From Owenia fusiformis (Eukaryota > Annelida > Polychaeta > Sabellida > Oweniidae): DNA of 64,000 nt. The stretch lies in contig CAIIXF020000011.1 of NCBI GenBank assembly GCA_903813345.2, positions 28,576,166-28,640,165 of the forward strand, written 5' to 3'. The translations under genes and the position numbers were made by a program. Below, piece after piece: positions 26,601 to 41,600 of the stretch. Within the stretch, counting starts at the first letter, position 1. Every line of letters begins with the position of its first letter. The notes under the pieces were generated by a model. It did no database searches. It saw only the letters and a program-made list of their open reading frames with translations, and was not told the origin of the DNA.

Positions 26601-29600
26601 GATTTGACCTTTAGTTGACCTTCAGTGACCTTTGAAAGGTCAAAAAAGTTGATTTTTCAAATTGATTTTTGGATGTAAATTTTGGTCAGCTTAATCACAT
26701 AAGACCTTACTGAGCTCTAAATAAGTAAAATTTTCAAGGTCAAAGGTCATCAAACTAGGTCAAACAACTGTGCTGTCTAAGTTTGTCAAAGTTCGAGACT
26801 ACAAATCCAAATCAATATTTTTGTTTGAAAGTCAGGATATACATTCCTCTGAAGGTTCAAAACTGTGTGAGCACAGGACCGTGGGTCCTATTTTTAAAGA
26901 TGAACACCCCTTATCTGCTGGAGTGGTCTACATAAAGCAGATGCTTTTTGTGAAAAAATGGAGTTGAATTCAATACTACAGGGAATAAAACTCCAGTAAA
27001 AATAAATATCTGTAAAGAATTGATTTATTCACAAGGTTGTTGAATAATTACATTATCATGGTAGTTTGCCCCAGTTCAGACCTGAAATATACTGGCCAGT
27101 AATTGTCTTGGTCATTTGATACTGATTCCAATAGGGAATACAATAAATTTAGCTTGTTGGAAAAAGTAATGCTGACTTATTTGCGAGCGTGGCCTAAAAT
27201 ACAAATTGGAGGCTTCCTTCATCACAGGGTATGAACCAAATTAAGCGTGACAGTTGAATGCGTGGAGTGCAGTATAACATGAGGGTGAGAAAATGTGAGC
27301 AAACACAAGTTAACATCATTTCAGAAAGATGTGGTCTAGTTTCTACAGTAGATACTTTTATTTTACACAAACTCTGACTGTAGCAGGGTTCGTACACCTT
27401 TTTCAAAATGAATTTCCCTGACAATTCCCTGACATTTCCAGGCAAAAAAGGAAATTTCCAGATCTAATTTTCCTTGCGCGCCCTCTAAAAAGTCTCAAAC
27501 AACTGTATTATTCAAGACAAAAAGACTTATTATGAAACATTTGGGGTTTCTCCTTCAGTACCATTTCTCATGACTTAACTACTTGTACAGGCAGTCTTAT
27601 TCACCAATTTATTCCTGATACATTTTATTTTTAATATTACATATTTTACATTGCATAAGGCCAAAGGTAAACATACATGTACAGGGGCATAGCCAACAAG
27701 TATCAAGGAGGTGCATCTTTTGGGGTTTGCATCACTGCGAGCGAAGGAAAACCAGAAGGGGGTACGGGGGTTCACCCCCGGAAATTCTTCAAAATTGACA
27801 ATTGTATATGGTGCATTCTAAGCATTTCAAACTATAATTTGTTAATGTTTTGTTATGAATCCAAATGACAACTGAAACTTTAAAATTTTGATCTAAATCC
27901 TACTAGAAAAATAGCAACGCACTTGAGGGGCAATTCCCACCTAATGAAACATATTTCTATTGAATACTATCATTGTGAACATTATATGATAGCAATAACC
28001 TGGCATTACTATTGTCTTCTCCCTTTTGGGAAAATTACACCAAAACAATTGACACCATATTAGAAATTCCTTCTCAAGTAGCATCACCAGATCACGAAAA
28101 GGCTCAGGCCTATGATACCAAATCAAATAATCAGTATTTTGTGTTATCAGGAATCAAATTTCTTTAAATTATCAAAAATTTCATAAAAAAGGTGGCAATT
28201 TTGAATTCAGAGACCATCTTGAATATTTCTTCTTGAGCAGGTCCTTTGTCCCTAAGGCTACATCATACAAAATTTGAGCCAAAGTAAAATGCTGGGATCA
28301 TCTTTACAAGAAGAAAAATTTGGACCAAATTCAAAAACTGTTAATAGTACCCCACACACATTTTGGTTGCCTACTTCCATGTGCTAAGGTTTTAAAAATT
28401 GGCAAAGCCCCTGAAAGTTGAAAAGACTGACGTACGATCAGACTGTCGAACAGACAGCTTCTTAATATAAATACAATTTTACATTGTAAAGAGCTCCCAG
28501 AATTTTTTTGTTTTTCACCTCCCACCCCCCTCCCCCCCTCAGATCAACCCCTCATCAAACCATGAAATATATACAAGTAATTAACTTTGAATGGCCTAAG
28601 ACTATAAGCTTACTACATAAAAAAGCATAATTGTATTAAATCATCTATACATTATTTTTATTGTTCGGTTTCAGTGTAATGTTCACACTGTTCTTACAAA
28701 TAGACAATACCAGATCTAATGTCATTCAACCAACCCTAATGAAAAGATTTGCAATTTGTGGAAACAACTAGATGATTTTGGATTTCACTTATATCCTGTC
28801 ATAGCCCTAAAATGTATTTTGCTGGAACATTATTCTTTCAACATTGATACAAAATTCCCTGACATTTCCCTGACACATCTACTGTTTCAAAATTCCCTGA
28901 CATTTTTGGCCCTTTTTGACCCAATTTTAAAATTCCCTGACATTTCCAGCACCTGGAAAAATAAATCAATTTCCCTGACATTTCCAGGTGTGTACGAACC
29001 CTGTGTAGTATTCGTTGGATAACACGCGGTAACAGTAAGGTACAAAACAAGGAATTTGAATTTGTGTCATACCGTATCTTTCTTATGCGTTACACCGCAT
29101 ACTACATTTGGAGTTTGTGTAGGTTTAACTATGAAATTACTGTCTAGGATATTGTTACAGACATTTACATATAAAAATATCTAGAAATTAGACCAGATCT
29201 TTCTGAAACGATGAAAACATCAGTCTGCTCTAATTTCATCACCATCATGTTGTACCATACCCCACGCGTTAACTGTCAAGCTTAATTTGGTATGTACCCT
29301 GTGTTCATACAAGCTGGCAAGAATTAACTTGAATCATCAAAGAAGAGATTATCCTTTAACCTTTTAAATGCCAGTCTCTAAAATTGGTTTGATACCAGAG
29401 GATATTTCATTTTTGCAAGCTTTTGACATTTAATAACATATATGGTGATGCTCAATTTAGTGAATCATTTCTACACATTCCAATTTTTTTTTGTGTTAAC
29501 TGGATGAAAATTGTTTCACTAAAATTAGAGCGATTTTAGTGAAAAAAATTTTTGTGACAATTTATCTCGTCACTCTAGCTTTCAAGGTCATTTCTTAGGT

Positions 29601-32600
29601 GATGAGAAATCGTGTCGCCAAGGGTAGTCAAGAGGTTAACACAGATATACAAATTTTGACAAAATATTATTTTTCTGCTTGTCACCATCAGAATAATTGA
29701 GGTCAAACTATTTTTATAAGGTATTTACCTGCATTCTACTCACTCAACTTGAAGGAAGATTGAGTTAATCATGCTAAACAGCATCATAGTAAAACCTCAT
29801 GCATTTTGATGAGACTTAATGGACTGACAAAGTTCATAATGCTAATTGTATTGATGCTGCTAATAGAGGATTATTTAATACACTTAGAAAGTAATTAACA
29901 TCAATACATATTCAGCTGATATTTTACCAAATGATTCTAGTCAGTAATGCGCCATTCAAAGGTTTGAACTGTGGGACCAACACACACGGAGAGTCAGGAA
30001 TTTGACATGCAGTAATGTCATGGGGGGAGGGGGGTGGGATTATGACAAAGCACTTAGTCCAGGGGGTAAGGACTTTGAATTACATTTTCCAAATAATGTG
30101 AATTTATTCTGAAGTGTTATTGTACCGAGGGTGGGGAATTTGACTCTATTTATGAAGTGTCATTGTACCGAGGGTGGGGAATTTGACTCTTATTTCTGAA
30201 GTGTCATTGTGCTGAGGGCGGGGAATTTGACTCTATTTCTGAAGTGTCATTGTACCGAGGGCGGGGAATTTGACTCTATTTCTGAAGTGTCATTGTACTG
30301 AGGGCGGGGAATTTGACTCTTATTTCTGAAGTGTCATTGTACCGAAGGTGGGGAATTTGTCTCTATTTCTGAAGTGTCATTGTACCGAGGGTGGGGAATT
30401 TGACTCTATTTCTGAAGTGTCATTGTACCGAGGGCGGGGAATTTGACTCTATTTCTGAAGTGTCATTCTACTGAGTGCGGGGAATTTGACTCTATTTCTG
30501 AAGTGTCATTGTACTGAGGGCGGGGAATTTGATTTGACTCTATAGAGAGTGACAATCTGAGGAAACACAGTAAACAGAATTACAAAGTGGTAAAACTGTT
30601 TCATTTAATGAGTTGAAGAGTGAAAAGTTCCCAAAAAGGCCGGGAAAAATGCATAGAATGTGATAAAAACATCAGCAAAATCACAGAAAGAGAGGGAACA
30701 GTAAACTTCACCAAGATGGGATTTCTAGAGCATTTAAAGAATCCTCTGTAGAGTATATTAGCATGATTGAATAGATAATTAGTGCATACCATTTCCATCA
30801 GTCCCTATAGAAAATAAGGCAGAGATGGTCTGAGCACTCAGCTGTCAGCGAGAATGGAAGTCCATTTGTGCATGTACATATATATGTATATAGAGATTAT
30901 CCTATATGAGGTTCAGGATATTGGGATTATCCCGAGGCCAATATAGTATATCTGCCTGAGGGCTGCAGGTCCCGAGGGAAAATATATTATATTGGCCAAG
31001 GGATAATCCCAATATCCTGAACCGACTATAGGATAATATGTTTATCCCATACCAATCTTGGTCATCTGGTTCACATTGTTCAATCGTGGAAATATTTTAG
31101 AATATTCATGTCCAGTTTTGTTTTCTTGGCCGTGGGCGGATTTTCCTGTTCTGTCAAATATTCCCATATTTATTTTCTCAAATTTTTGATTGATTAAGTG
31201 GATGCTCCTTCCCTTTTTTAAACCATCAAACAGATCCTGATTGTCTGTGTTTTCTCCATTGTCGTTTACAGTCATTATGCGAATATTACAAATTATGAAC
31301 AAATATGCGAGCTGTGATTATGACGTATATCAGTTGTCCCAAAAAAAATGAGACACTTTTTGCCAAGTATTTTCTAGGCAACTGTTACACCAAATTCACT
31401 GAAAATATGTACAAAGCATCCTAAGAATATCATTAGCAAGTTGTAAAAATATAAAAAAGATCAAGTAAATATTACGTGAGTGCTAAGAAATTCAAAATAG
31501 CATGCCAAAAATCCCCATACCAGAGCTCTGTGATGAGACCTCTATAGTGTTTGTACCAGCTATCAGGTGATAGCATTTGTTAATCAGTCAAAATAGTTTG
31601 TCTGTGTTTCTACTTAATTCATTTCATTCTTCCAAAATATCCTAAATCAATTGATTCCAAAAATTCATTGGAGGTGATATTGCTAGAATAAATTCGGAAA
31701 GGTATTTTGCTAGGAAATGGATTAATAAGGGACTTTTACATTGATATTGGTTATTTTGACATTCTGTTTTCGATTCAAAATACACACATTAAATGAGGCC
31801 AATCTTTTACATATTTATAGCACTAGCAGAAGATACCCTAAAGTGCCTCAAGTAAAGTTTTCAAATAATTTGACTTATCTATTGCTGAGAAATTACTTGT
31901 CGAATTGCTTCCCATTTTTTGCACAAATGCTATGAAATTCTCATTGCATTGCTCCGGTATAGGATATTTTGACATGCTATCTTGAATTTCTTAGCAATCA
32001 CATAAAATTTACCTGATCTTTTTCATATTTCTGTACTTTGCTAACGATACTCCTGGGCTACTTTGTACAAATTTTCAAAAAATGTGGTTCATTGGCTGCC
32101 GAGAAAATACTTGTCAAAAAGTGTCTCATTTTTTGGGACACCCGATATACTATCTCTGCCCACTTGGAGAGGGACGTAAAGCTACAGTATATCTGCCTGC
32201 TGATGAATATATAAGTTTTTACATAACAAGTCCAAGTATGGGATTAAGTACTATATATTACTATAATACTATGTATGTGCCCTATAAGGGAGTTACTATA
32301 TACAATAGAGAGATTTCGCACCAAGTGAAAGTACAACTTATAACGTATACTTATACTTATAGGTAAACGTACAAGGTGTTTCATAATGTGAGCTTTTCGA
32401 CAGGAAAGATCTTCTCGGACTGTAATAAAAACAGGTCAAAGGGATGCCATTTGTACTTTCTTGAATTGTAGCATGTTTAGTTGATCCAAATGTGTTTGTT
32501 TATAGAATAAAATAGGCTAATATATAGTACATATGTTATAGACCAATCTCTTCTCAAAGTGACTTTTTGGAGATGCTCGTTATGAAACACCCTGTATGTC

Positions 32601-35600
32601 ATATGTTGAGCTACTGAATGGGTCGTTTCCAGGAATTGCTAGAACCTACTGGTTTGATTGGTGTTTCAAATTGATGGTTAAAGTATTTGATTGGATACTG
32701 TTCCCACTCAGCCAATTAATTTCAAAAAATACTTGCGGTCAATTGTTCCACACACATGTAGGCAAATCTTTATACGGAGATCCAACTGTATACGTTATCA
32801 TCTACGTAAATATGCCATTTTGTAAGTTCATTGAACTTATACTGATCATGAAAACATTGAAATAATCAACTTGTTTATGTAATGACTCACTTTAAAGAAT
32901 CATGACTCCCTTTAAAGGATCGTGTTTATAATACACTACAACTACAAGGACACGGAAGCAAGCATTTAATTATAATGTGCATAATCTACACGTGCAGATG
33001 ACAGTGCATTCATAGTCTCTAGTTGATGGAGCTTTTCTATAACGGGAATCGTTATGTTCCATTAACTACAATTTAAAATTGATTTTAGTAAATATAATAG
33101 TTCGACATGACCCTTTAAACTATACGTATACGTATAAGTTGTACTTTCACTTATGTGCGAAATCTCTCTAATAGCTGAATAAAACTGAATAAATAGATGT
33201 AAACACTTTTTTGTTTTGCTTGGGGAAGGCTGCAATAGGCTTTAATGTTAATAACTTACAATAGACACTTCATTTCATGATTTATTGAAAAGTGTTATTT
33301 GAAAGTTTAGAACTTGAATGGCATACTATAAGATGACCCTGTTCATGTACATATTGTGTTTTATCATGAAAATATTGGTTGTTGAACAAATAAATCGAGA
33401 TTTAAAGAATTTATGGAGATTTGGCTCACACTTTTTAAGAAAAGTTGAAAAGTCATAGAAGTGTTGTTAGATTATTAAAATCATTGCTTGTACATGCAAA
33501 AGTTCCCTAGTATTTGCCTTATTGCTTATTCTTCACAAGGGAAAGGGTATTACATTTTGAGAAAGGGCATATTTCAAAATGAGTAATAACAGTAAAAATG
33601 TATCAACAATTCCAAAAAATATTAGTTGATTATTGACTCTGGTCCTTTTACGAATAGTGAATTTAAATTGAATTTTTGCAGACAATGTTTTCATAACTAA
33701 TTAATATAATTGACTACTCACTACTCAAAAAAATCTACTCTAAAAAATCTATTAGCTATTATTAGACACAAAAATCAATGTTTTTCAAAACTAATAGATT
33801 TTTTAGAGTAGTGAGTAGTCAATTATATTGATTATTTATTGTCTCAGTTTGTCCTAAGGCTGCTCATATTCTTTTGGATCTATAATGTGACATAAAAGAA
33901 ATGTGTAAACATTTTTAAAAGCATGAAATGGACAATGATTCAATATAATTTACCTTGTCATCCTTTGCTCTGGGTCTGGTAGCCCAACCTGATATGGCGG
34001 GTAGAGCAGGAATACATAAGATATATCTTCTTCTAGTTCATAATCATGAGGGTTCCCTTGTCTCTGACTATCTAGTAGAAATACCTGCAAGTAAAGTGTG
34101 AAGTCTAGTTTAGAAAGATAAAAATTGAATTGACATATTTTCATGTACCTATTACAAAAAGAAACCATCAAGAGAGAAAACAGTTCTTATCAAGACATTA
34201 ACATGTAAAATGTCACCGATTCCCATTTGTTACAGACACCATTTGTTAAGGACATCAAACGCGAAAGACAATCCGCCATTAACAAAAGGTTGGAGAGTAT
34301 AACAATATCACCACTTGTATACTTTACAGGTTTAGAGTATATTTGATATTGATGTCAATGGGAAATACTAAAAGACCACCGAAGAAATATAATAAAGAGG
34401 CAAAACTAGGAAATCTGGGCTATCAGAGTATTTGGCATTGCATATCAATGACTCATTCATGCTGGTGTCAGTGCAGAGAATGAATATTCACTCCGAGTGT
34501 AACATTTATGATTCCCACAACGGGATATATATTACTTTAAATAAATATGGAGGTTAATTCATCTTGCTTCATGGATTTCTCTCATTAAAACTATAATCAG
34601 AGGAGAAAAAGGCAACCATAGCAAGTAACATTTCGTAGCAATACTGTTCATTCACACTTTTTGTAAATATTCTCAAATTATCTAGATTATCATATTAACA
34701 TGTTATCAACAAGTAAAGTTACTGTAACTTAAAGCAAGAATTAGAGATAGAGTTACAGAATTGAAAAATTTCCAACCAAGTCCTTTACTATGATGCAATT
34801 GCTTAAGTATGTGTATAACAATATCTTAGAAATCTTCCATTGCATTTATATGTTTACTATAAGTTCTGCAATATAATGTTGTCAATGGTTTTTTAGAGCA
34901 GTTGGTCACTGATTGCAGAATGTTTCTCCACCATTGTCTTACAAATTATATATGTACTCGAGGTTATGTCATCTACATTTATACTAAACCAATACTTAAC
35001 ATCAACCACTGGTCACATGAAAAATATCAAAATTATTAGTTAAATGCTGTGATACTCTATCATTGGTCAATTAAATACGAGTGTTACAGAGGGAACTTTC
35101 TACTATACCCGCCATCTGACCTGAATGAGCCACCTGGTGGTGAAACTGGTAACTACCTACTCGCATCTGCGTTATTGTATAAACATATCATACAATATAT
35201 ATAATTATCATACAAGTATTAAATGGTTTTGTACATATTGTATATAAGTACAAAATAAGCATTGTAAATAAATGAAAGTATCATTATAAGTATAAGAAGT
35301 TTCATACAACTGTCAACACCTGCCATTGGTTACAGATGCTGAAAGCTGGTAGCTGGATGGAGAACACTGTCACCAAAAGTTCGGACACCATCCATATCAA
35401 TATATCATATAAGTATCATAAAAAGTCTCACATAATTGTATATAAGTAACAAACAAGTGCTCAAAATTGTGTACAGTTGTCTTCAAAATTTTCAAGTTTC
35501 ATCCACTTGTATAAACACAAGCAAGCATAACAAGTTCCATTCAATTGTATCAATAATCATGCAAGTATAATAATGTTCAGACAATTGTATATAAGTACAT

Positions 35601-38600
35601 GTATCATACAAGTATAGCAAGATTCACAAAATCATAACAATGTATCATACATGTATTACAAGTTTTAAATAATTGTATCAATGTATAATGCAAGTATAAT
35701 AATTTTCATACAATTGTATATAAGTACATGTATCATACAAGTATAGCAAGATTCATAAAATTATATCAATGTATCATACATGTATTACAAGTTTTAAATA
35801 ATTGTATCAATGTATAATGCAAGTATAATAATTTTCATACAAATATATATAAGTACATGTATCATACAAGTATAGCAAGATTCATAAAATCATAACAATG
35901 TATCATACATGTATTACAAGTTTTAAATAATTGTATCAATGTATAATGCAAGTATAATAATTGTCAGACAAATGTATATCAGTACATGTATCATACAAGT
36001 ATAGCAAGATTCATAAAATTATATCAATGTATCATACATGTATTACAAGTTTTAAATAATTGTATCAATGTATAATGCAAGTATAATAATTTTCATACAA
36101 ATATATATAAGTACATGTATCATACAAGTATAGCAAGATTCATAAAATCATAACAATGTATCATACATGTATTACAAGTTTTAAATAATTGTATCAATGT
36201 ATAATGCAAGTATAATAATTTTCATACAATTGTATATAAGTACATGTATCATACAAGTATAGCAAGATTCATAAAATCATAACAATGTATCATACATGTA
36301 TTACAAGTTTTAAATAACTGTATCAATGTATCATGTAAGTATAACTTTCATACAATTGTATATAAGTACATGTATCATACAAGTATAGCAAGATTCATAA
36401 AATTATATCAATGTATCATACATGTATTACAAATTTTAAATAACTGTATCAATGTATCATGTAAGTATAATAATTTTCATACAATTGAAAATAAGTACAT
36501 GTGTCATCATACAAGTATTAGAACTATCAATCAAGTAGTACTTGTACAATTCAGATGGATAGAATATTCTAGATGAGATATCTCCAGACTATTGATATGC
36601 ATTGTAATTATATGTTAATGCCTTGACTTTGTGTATTTTACCATAACAAGTCCCTTGTGTTGAATTCTTATGAAAAGTAGAAGAAGTATCATCACAGAAG
36701 AGCAGAACTAACACAAACATATAATCTATTAATACGTACTAACATTTAAATCTCTCTGAAAGGTTAAGTCAACATTGGTGTGCCTCAACACAATAGGAAA
36801 AAGTAATACATCATAAAATGATTAACAAATTACTACTTTAGGGTTGTAATCATGGTGACTGTATTTAAATGGTGCACAAGAGTAACTTGTCACAAAACAC
36901 AGTGGAAAGACTAACTGACGACAAGCCTGCTCAAGAAAAATCTATTTTCATAACTCAAACTATGAAAACTGAAATGGGACTTTGCATATTTTTTACAATG
37001 GTGGCTTTTGTGACTTTTAGTAAGTAGACTTTTTGAATATTTTCTTTTCACAATCTTTATTGTTCATTTTGTTTATTATGAAATATGTAATCAACAATGA
37101 CAATAGCCAATATAAATAAATACGCTTTTTTATTGTATATACTTTTATTATACTTTTTATTAATGAGGCCGCATGTTTGGTAAATATGGGAAATTATGAG
37201 TTCATGTTTCTGCTTTGATTAACTTATTTGACTTTTTCTATTAATTATAAAATGAGATTTTTACCTTTTTATACATTATAAAAAATAATGTTTCATATCT
37301 AGAAAGCAGATACAACATTAAATACAATAAAGCCAAATGGAAAGTTTGAAGCCAAAATAGAAAACTCTTTACATCTCTTTATCTCATTATGCAAAAGAGA
37401 AAATCAAATTTACTGTCGCGCAGTCCGTAGTTACTGCTGACGTACAACCAAACAAGATACAAGTTTATATTACCCTTTATCTTCATGAAAAATTAGACAT
37501 TAAATAGTTTAATAGGTACAATACAATTAATGGACATCGTGCAATGTTTTATTCATTGTATTCTGAGTCAGAGAACAAATGGTACAATTATAACACTTCT
37601 GGAGAAAAACAAGTACTTGAAGTGATCATACATCCAAACTTCTACTAAAAATATATGAATTTATTTCATCTTGTTTGTTTAGTAAATTATCTTGTTCATT
37701 TTTTGTATTATTGAAATGTTTTTATTGGCATAATCTATTCATGTTACAATGATTTTACAAACATATACCATCCTGTCATGGTATCATAGGAATTAATAAT
37801 TGATCCAAAAAGTATAAATATTGCTCACACATTTTGGCATAGATAAAGCATTATAGTTAACGAGGCGTATAGCCTTTTTATTTTTTTGTGAAGCCACTCA
37901 ATAAAATTACAATTTCTCTGCAACCTGATGTCCAAACAAGATCATTCAAGTATCTATGTGTTCCTGACACGTTTGGGTGTCCAGGAATAACAATGTCTAC
38001 CCAAAGTTTGCACGCAAAATTGACGTAATTCATGACTGAAATAGCGAAGACAAAATTTGAGATTCACAAACAAAATTGCTTGTGAAAACTATTTACAAAA
38101 GTGTTCCAGAGACTGTAATCTACTTGGCTAAGGTTTTATTTGAAGATACATTGCCTTATTAAGCAGGTAGAGGGGCATACAGAACACGGAAGCAAGTGCT
38201 ATGTTGAAAATGTTCTATATTTCAGTTTGAACATGTTATTACATGTCACATAGGCCAGTGTTTGTATTGTCTTATTGGGGCTTTTCGAATTTAGAACGAA
38301 ACTTACCTAAATGGATTTGTGTCTTGGGAACATTTTTGTAAATAGTTATCATAAACAATTCTGAAAGAATATCACATATTTTTGTCTTCCTGATTTCAGA
38401 TCAGGAACACATAGATACTCGAATGATGTTGATTGGACATCAGGGTGCAGAGAAAACATAATTTTACTGAGTGGCTTCACGAAAAAAATAGCAAAAAATA
38501 TTTAATGTAGATGAAACCTCATCAATTTTCATCATTGAAATTTCAAATAACTTTTAAGCAATTCCTTTTAGATGCTGAATATCAACAGAGCTGTCAAGTG

Positions 38601-41600
38601 TCCCGCGAATGGCGGGATTTTCCCGCGAATTTGATCAAAATTTGGCTAATTCGCGTGTCCCGCAATGTCCCGCGAAGTCCCGCAAATGTCGGCTTTAACC
38701 TCCGCGAATTTTCAAAATTGTAACAATCCCCGAGGCTAAATAATTGTGACTATCTTGTGATATAAGAAGCTAAGTTTTTTCGCTTTTGAGGAGTAAAGTT
38801 TACCTAATATGAAAAGTGCTGCAAAACTCCTAGTGCGTCGATCATCAAAGACTGCTTTTGGAAAGGGCATACATAAAACTGTGATTTTGATCCAAATAAC
38901 ACCATAGTTGGCTTATCAAGTACCTAGTATGCCGTTATTTGGTATCAAAATAAAGAGGAAGAGAGTGCATTTCCATTTTAATTACGAAAATTGGGATGTT
39001 TGTCACGAATAGTTCCAACGTTAGCCTTTTTACTACGCGTGTCACAGCCTTCATCTCAGAATTGAGCAAATGTTAGCAAACGCGAGTTCCAATAAATGAA
39101 CAATGATATTTCGAAAAGAAACCTGACTCTCTATAATTTGATGTAGATTAATCGAACCCCTATATGAATAGGTACATTTTAATATATAACACTATGGGGG
39201 GAGGGGGGGGGGTAAATGTTTCATAGTAGGTCACGAACGCCATAAGTGCAAAGTATTGTTCAGAATTTTTGAATTTCGTGTTGGATTACGTCACACCTAA
39301 AGCGTGTTTTTTGATAGTTTAATAATATTTCTATGCGTATTGTGTAGAATTGTGTTGACGTTTATTAAAGTTAAGTGCATTATATTTGATAAATCAGTAT
39401 CTGAAAGTTGATTTGAGTACTTTTACATTAAGCCCCAATCACGCAAATCCCTTGAATGTCCTGCGGACAATTTAGGTGGATGTCCCGCAAAATCCCGCGA
39501 ATTTAGGGCACTTTGTCTTAAAAAATCTGTCCCTCTATGAAGTCTTTGGTGGTTACCCTGTTAACTGTTCAGTAATTAGCGTGCTTGTCTTTCGAATGGT
39601 CCAGCGAAATCCCGTTAATTTGATCAAAATTTGACCTATTTAGCGCAATCACGCGAATCCCTTAAATGTCCCGCGAAATCCCGCGAATTTAGGTGGATGT
39701 CCCGCAAAATCCCGCGAATTTTTGGCACTGGGTCTAAAAAATCTGTCCCGCGAGAAAATCTTTGGGGGTTGACAGTACTGTATCAATATCTAAGCAAAAG
39801 TGCCAAAGGAAATGACCATTAAAAGTTGTAATGGAACCTACACCAGTCATAAGAAAAATAAACCCCATAAGAACTGAAACAATGCCTAATATCCCCTTTC
39901 CCCCACCATTCAAGAACTAATATCATATTCCAAGACCAGAACACCAAACAACATTTTCAATACCTGATACAAGTCAAAAGACAGAGGATCAAGTCTCAAA
40001 TGATGTGGGATAAAAAAAATTCAGTCTCAAAGCCCATACAGTTTAGGTGTTTGAAGGGGCCCACATCCACTAACAAAGTCATCACCATAATCCATAAAAC
40101 ACAATAATTCACAATGGTCATCAGGAGAAATCTATGACTGGTTTCGGTAATTATAAATTGTGATCATGCTCTTAAAAGTAAATATCTAATGTCTTTAAAT
40201 ATCTAATATTTTGAGTGTATATGAAATGATTTCACAACACTGACTCTACTGTAGACCAAGTGTTACGTTGTGTGCCAATTGTGTGTGCAGTCAACACTAA
40301 ATGGCAATTGTAACAAAACTGTACTGAACTAAACAATGGTATATTGATAAACACTTACACATCTCTTCTAATCCGCTAATGTAAACCTAATACTATACAT
40401 ATCATAACACCAATGAACTCACCCTCCCACAAACCCCTGGGGTGTAGCCAATAATTCTCAAGGGGGTGTGATTGTTTGGGTTCACATCACTGCAAAAAGG
40501 GGTGTATGGGGGTGTACAGAAATTTTGAAAAAAAATTAAAATTGTATATGGTGCATTTTAAGCATTTGAAACTGTAATTTATTAATGTTTTTTCAACAGA
40601 TAGCTTTTCTCTTTTTTTGTGCCGGTGGGAAGGGGGTGTTGCAATCATGGTTACGACCATTAACCCACCTACAAATCAATCCATCACCCAATCAACCAAC
40701 CAATGATATCCAAAATTAATAAATTGATAAAGGAAACAGCATGTAGGTAATGTTTCAAGTAATTAGGGAGATATAGATGACATGTGAATGTCAAAGGAGT
40801 TGAAACTGTCAAAATGAATCAAAATTAAAGCACACAAAGTGTTTTAATTACATTTACCATCAAGTTTTAATTTTGTTCTGAGATATATTGTAAGTGCAGT
40901 TAATGTTATAATAACTGCTGAGGATAATATAAGGATGAATTAATGGAACTGGGAACAGGAAGCAAAACAATAGCTCCTCGTGGGAACTTCGGCTTGCCCA
41001 GATCACTTTATAAAAAAACAAAAATTTAGGTAATTATCTGTACATTGTGCGAACATATTCTGTTATCAATATCAGCTAAAAGTTCAAAATTAACATTGCC
41101 ATATTATGAAAGGAATCTATGATCACTTTCCCAAATGAGATGACATTATCAAAGTGAAATGGCAATTCAGATAATCATCTGAATTCCCAGAGTTCCATGG
41201 AACAACATCAAAGCTGTTCACTCTATTAACTTACAATCATGATACGTGGGGCATCTTGTATGAACAAGTTGATATCCTTATTTAAGAACATTTCAAAAAG
41301 ACAATTATAAAAGCTGATATAGGAATACATCCTCAGAATTTATAGCTCAAGTGCGAAATTAAGTTCGTTAAAGACTGCAGCTGCTATGTCTAGTTCAACA
41401 GATCACTAGGGAATATGTAGTAAATGACCAAATTACTAATATCAACTTGGCAATCATGCATCCCCACTTGATTTGATTTGAGAACTTTATTTATTTAGCA
41501 AATAAAGTACAAAAACTGGTCAAATCCAAGGGACCCAATGAGAATTTACAAATGTCAATGATCATTTTTTGTAAGATGACAAAACATATTCTTGAAAGAC

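Larger units (their letters stand above)
27223..29303. mobile_element. Outer foldback element carrying a nested insertion
   Basis: The left arm CACAGGGTATGAACCAAATT AAG... and the right arm ...CTTAATTTGG TATGTACCCTGTG are inverted copies, extending about 150 bp inwards (GACAGTT, GCGTGG, AACATGA and TCAGAAAGAT blocks are shared). The element at 27384-29003 sits inside it. Confidence 0.7.
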
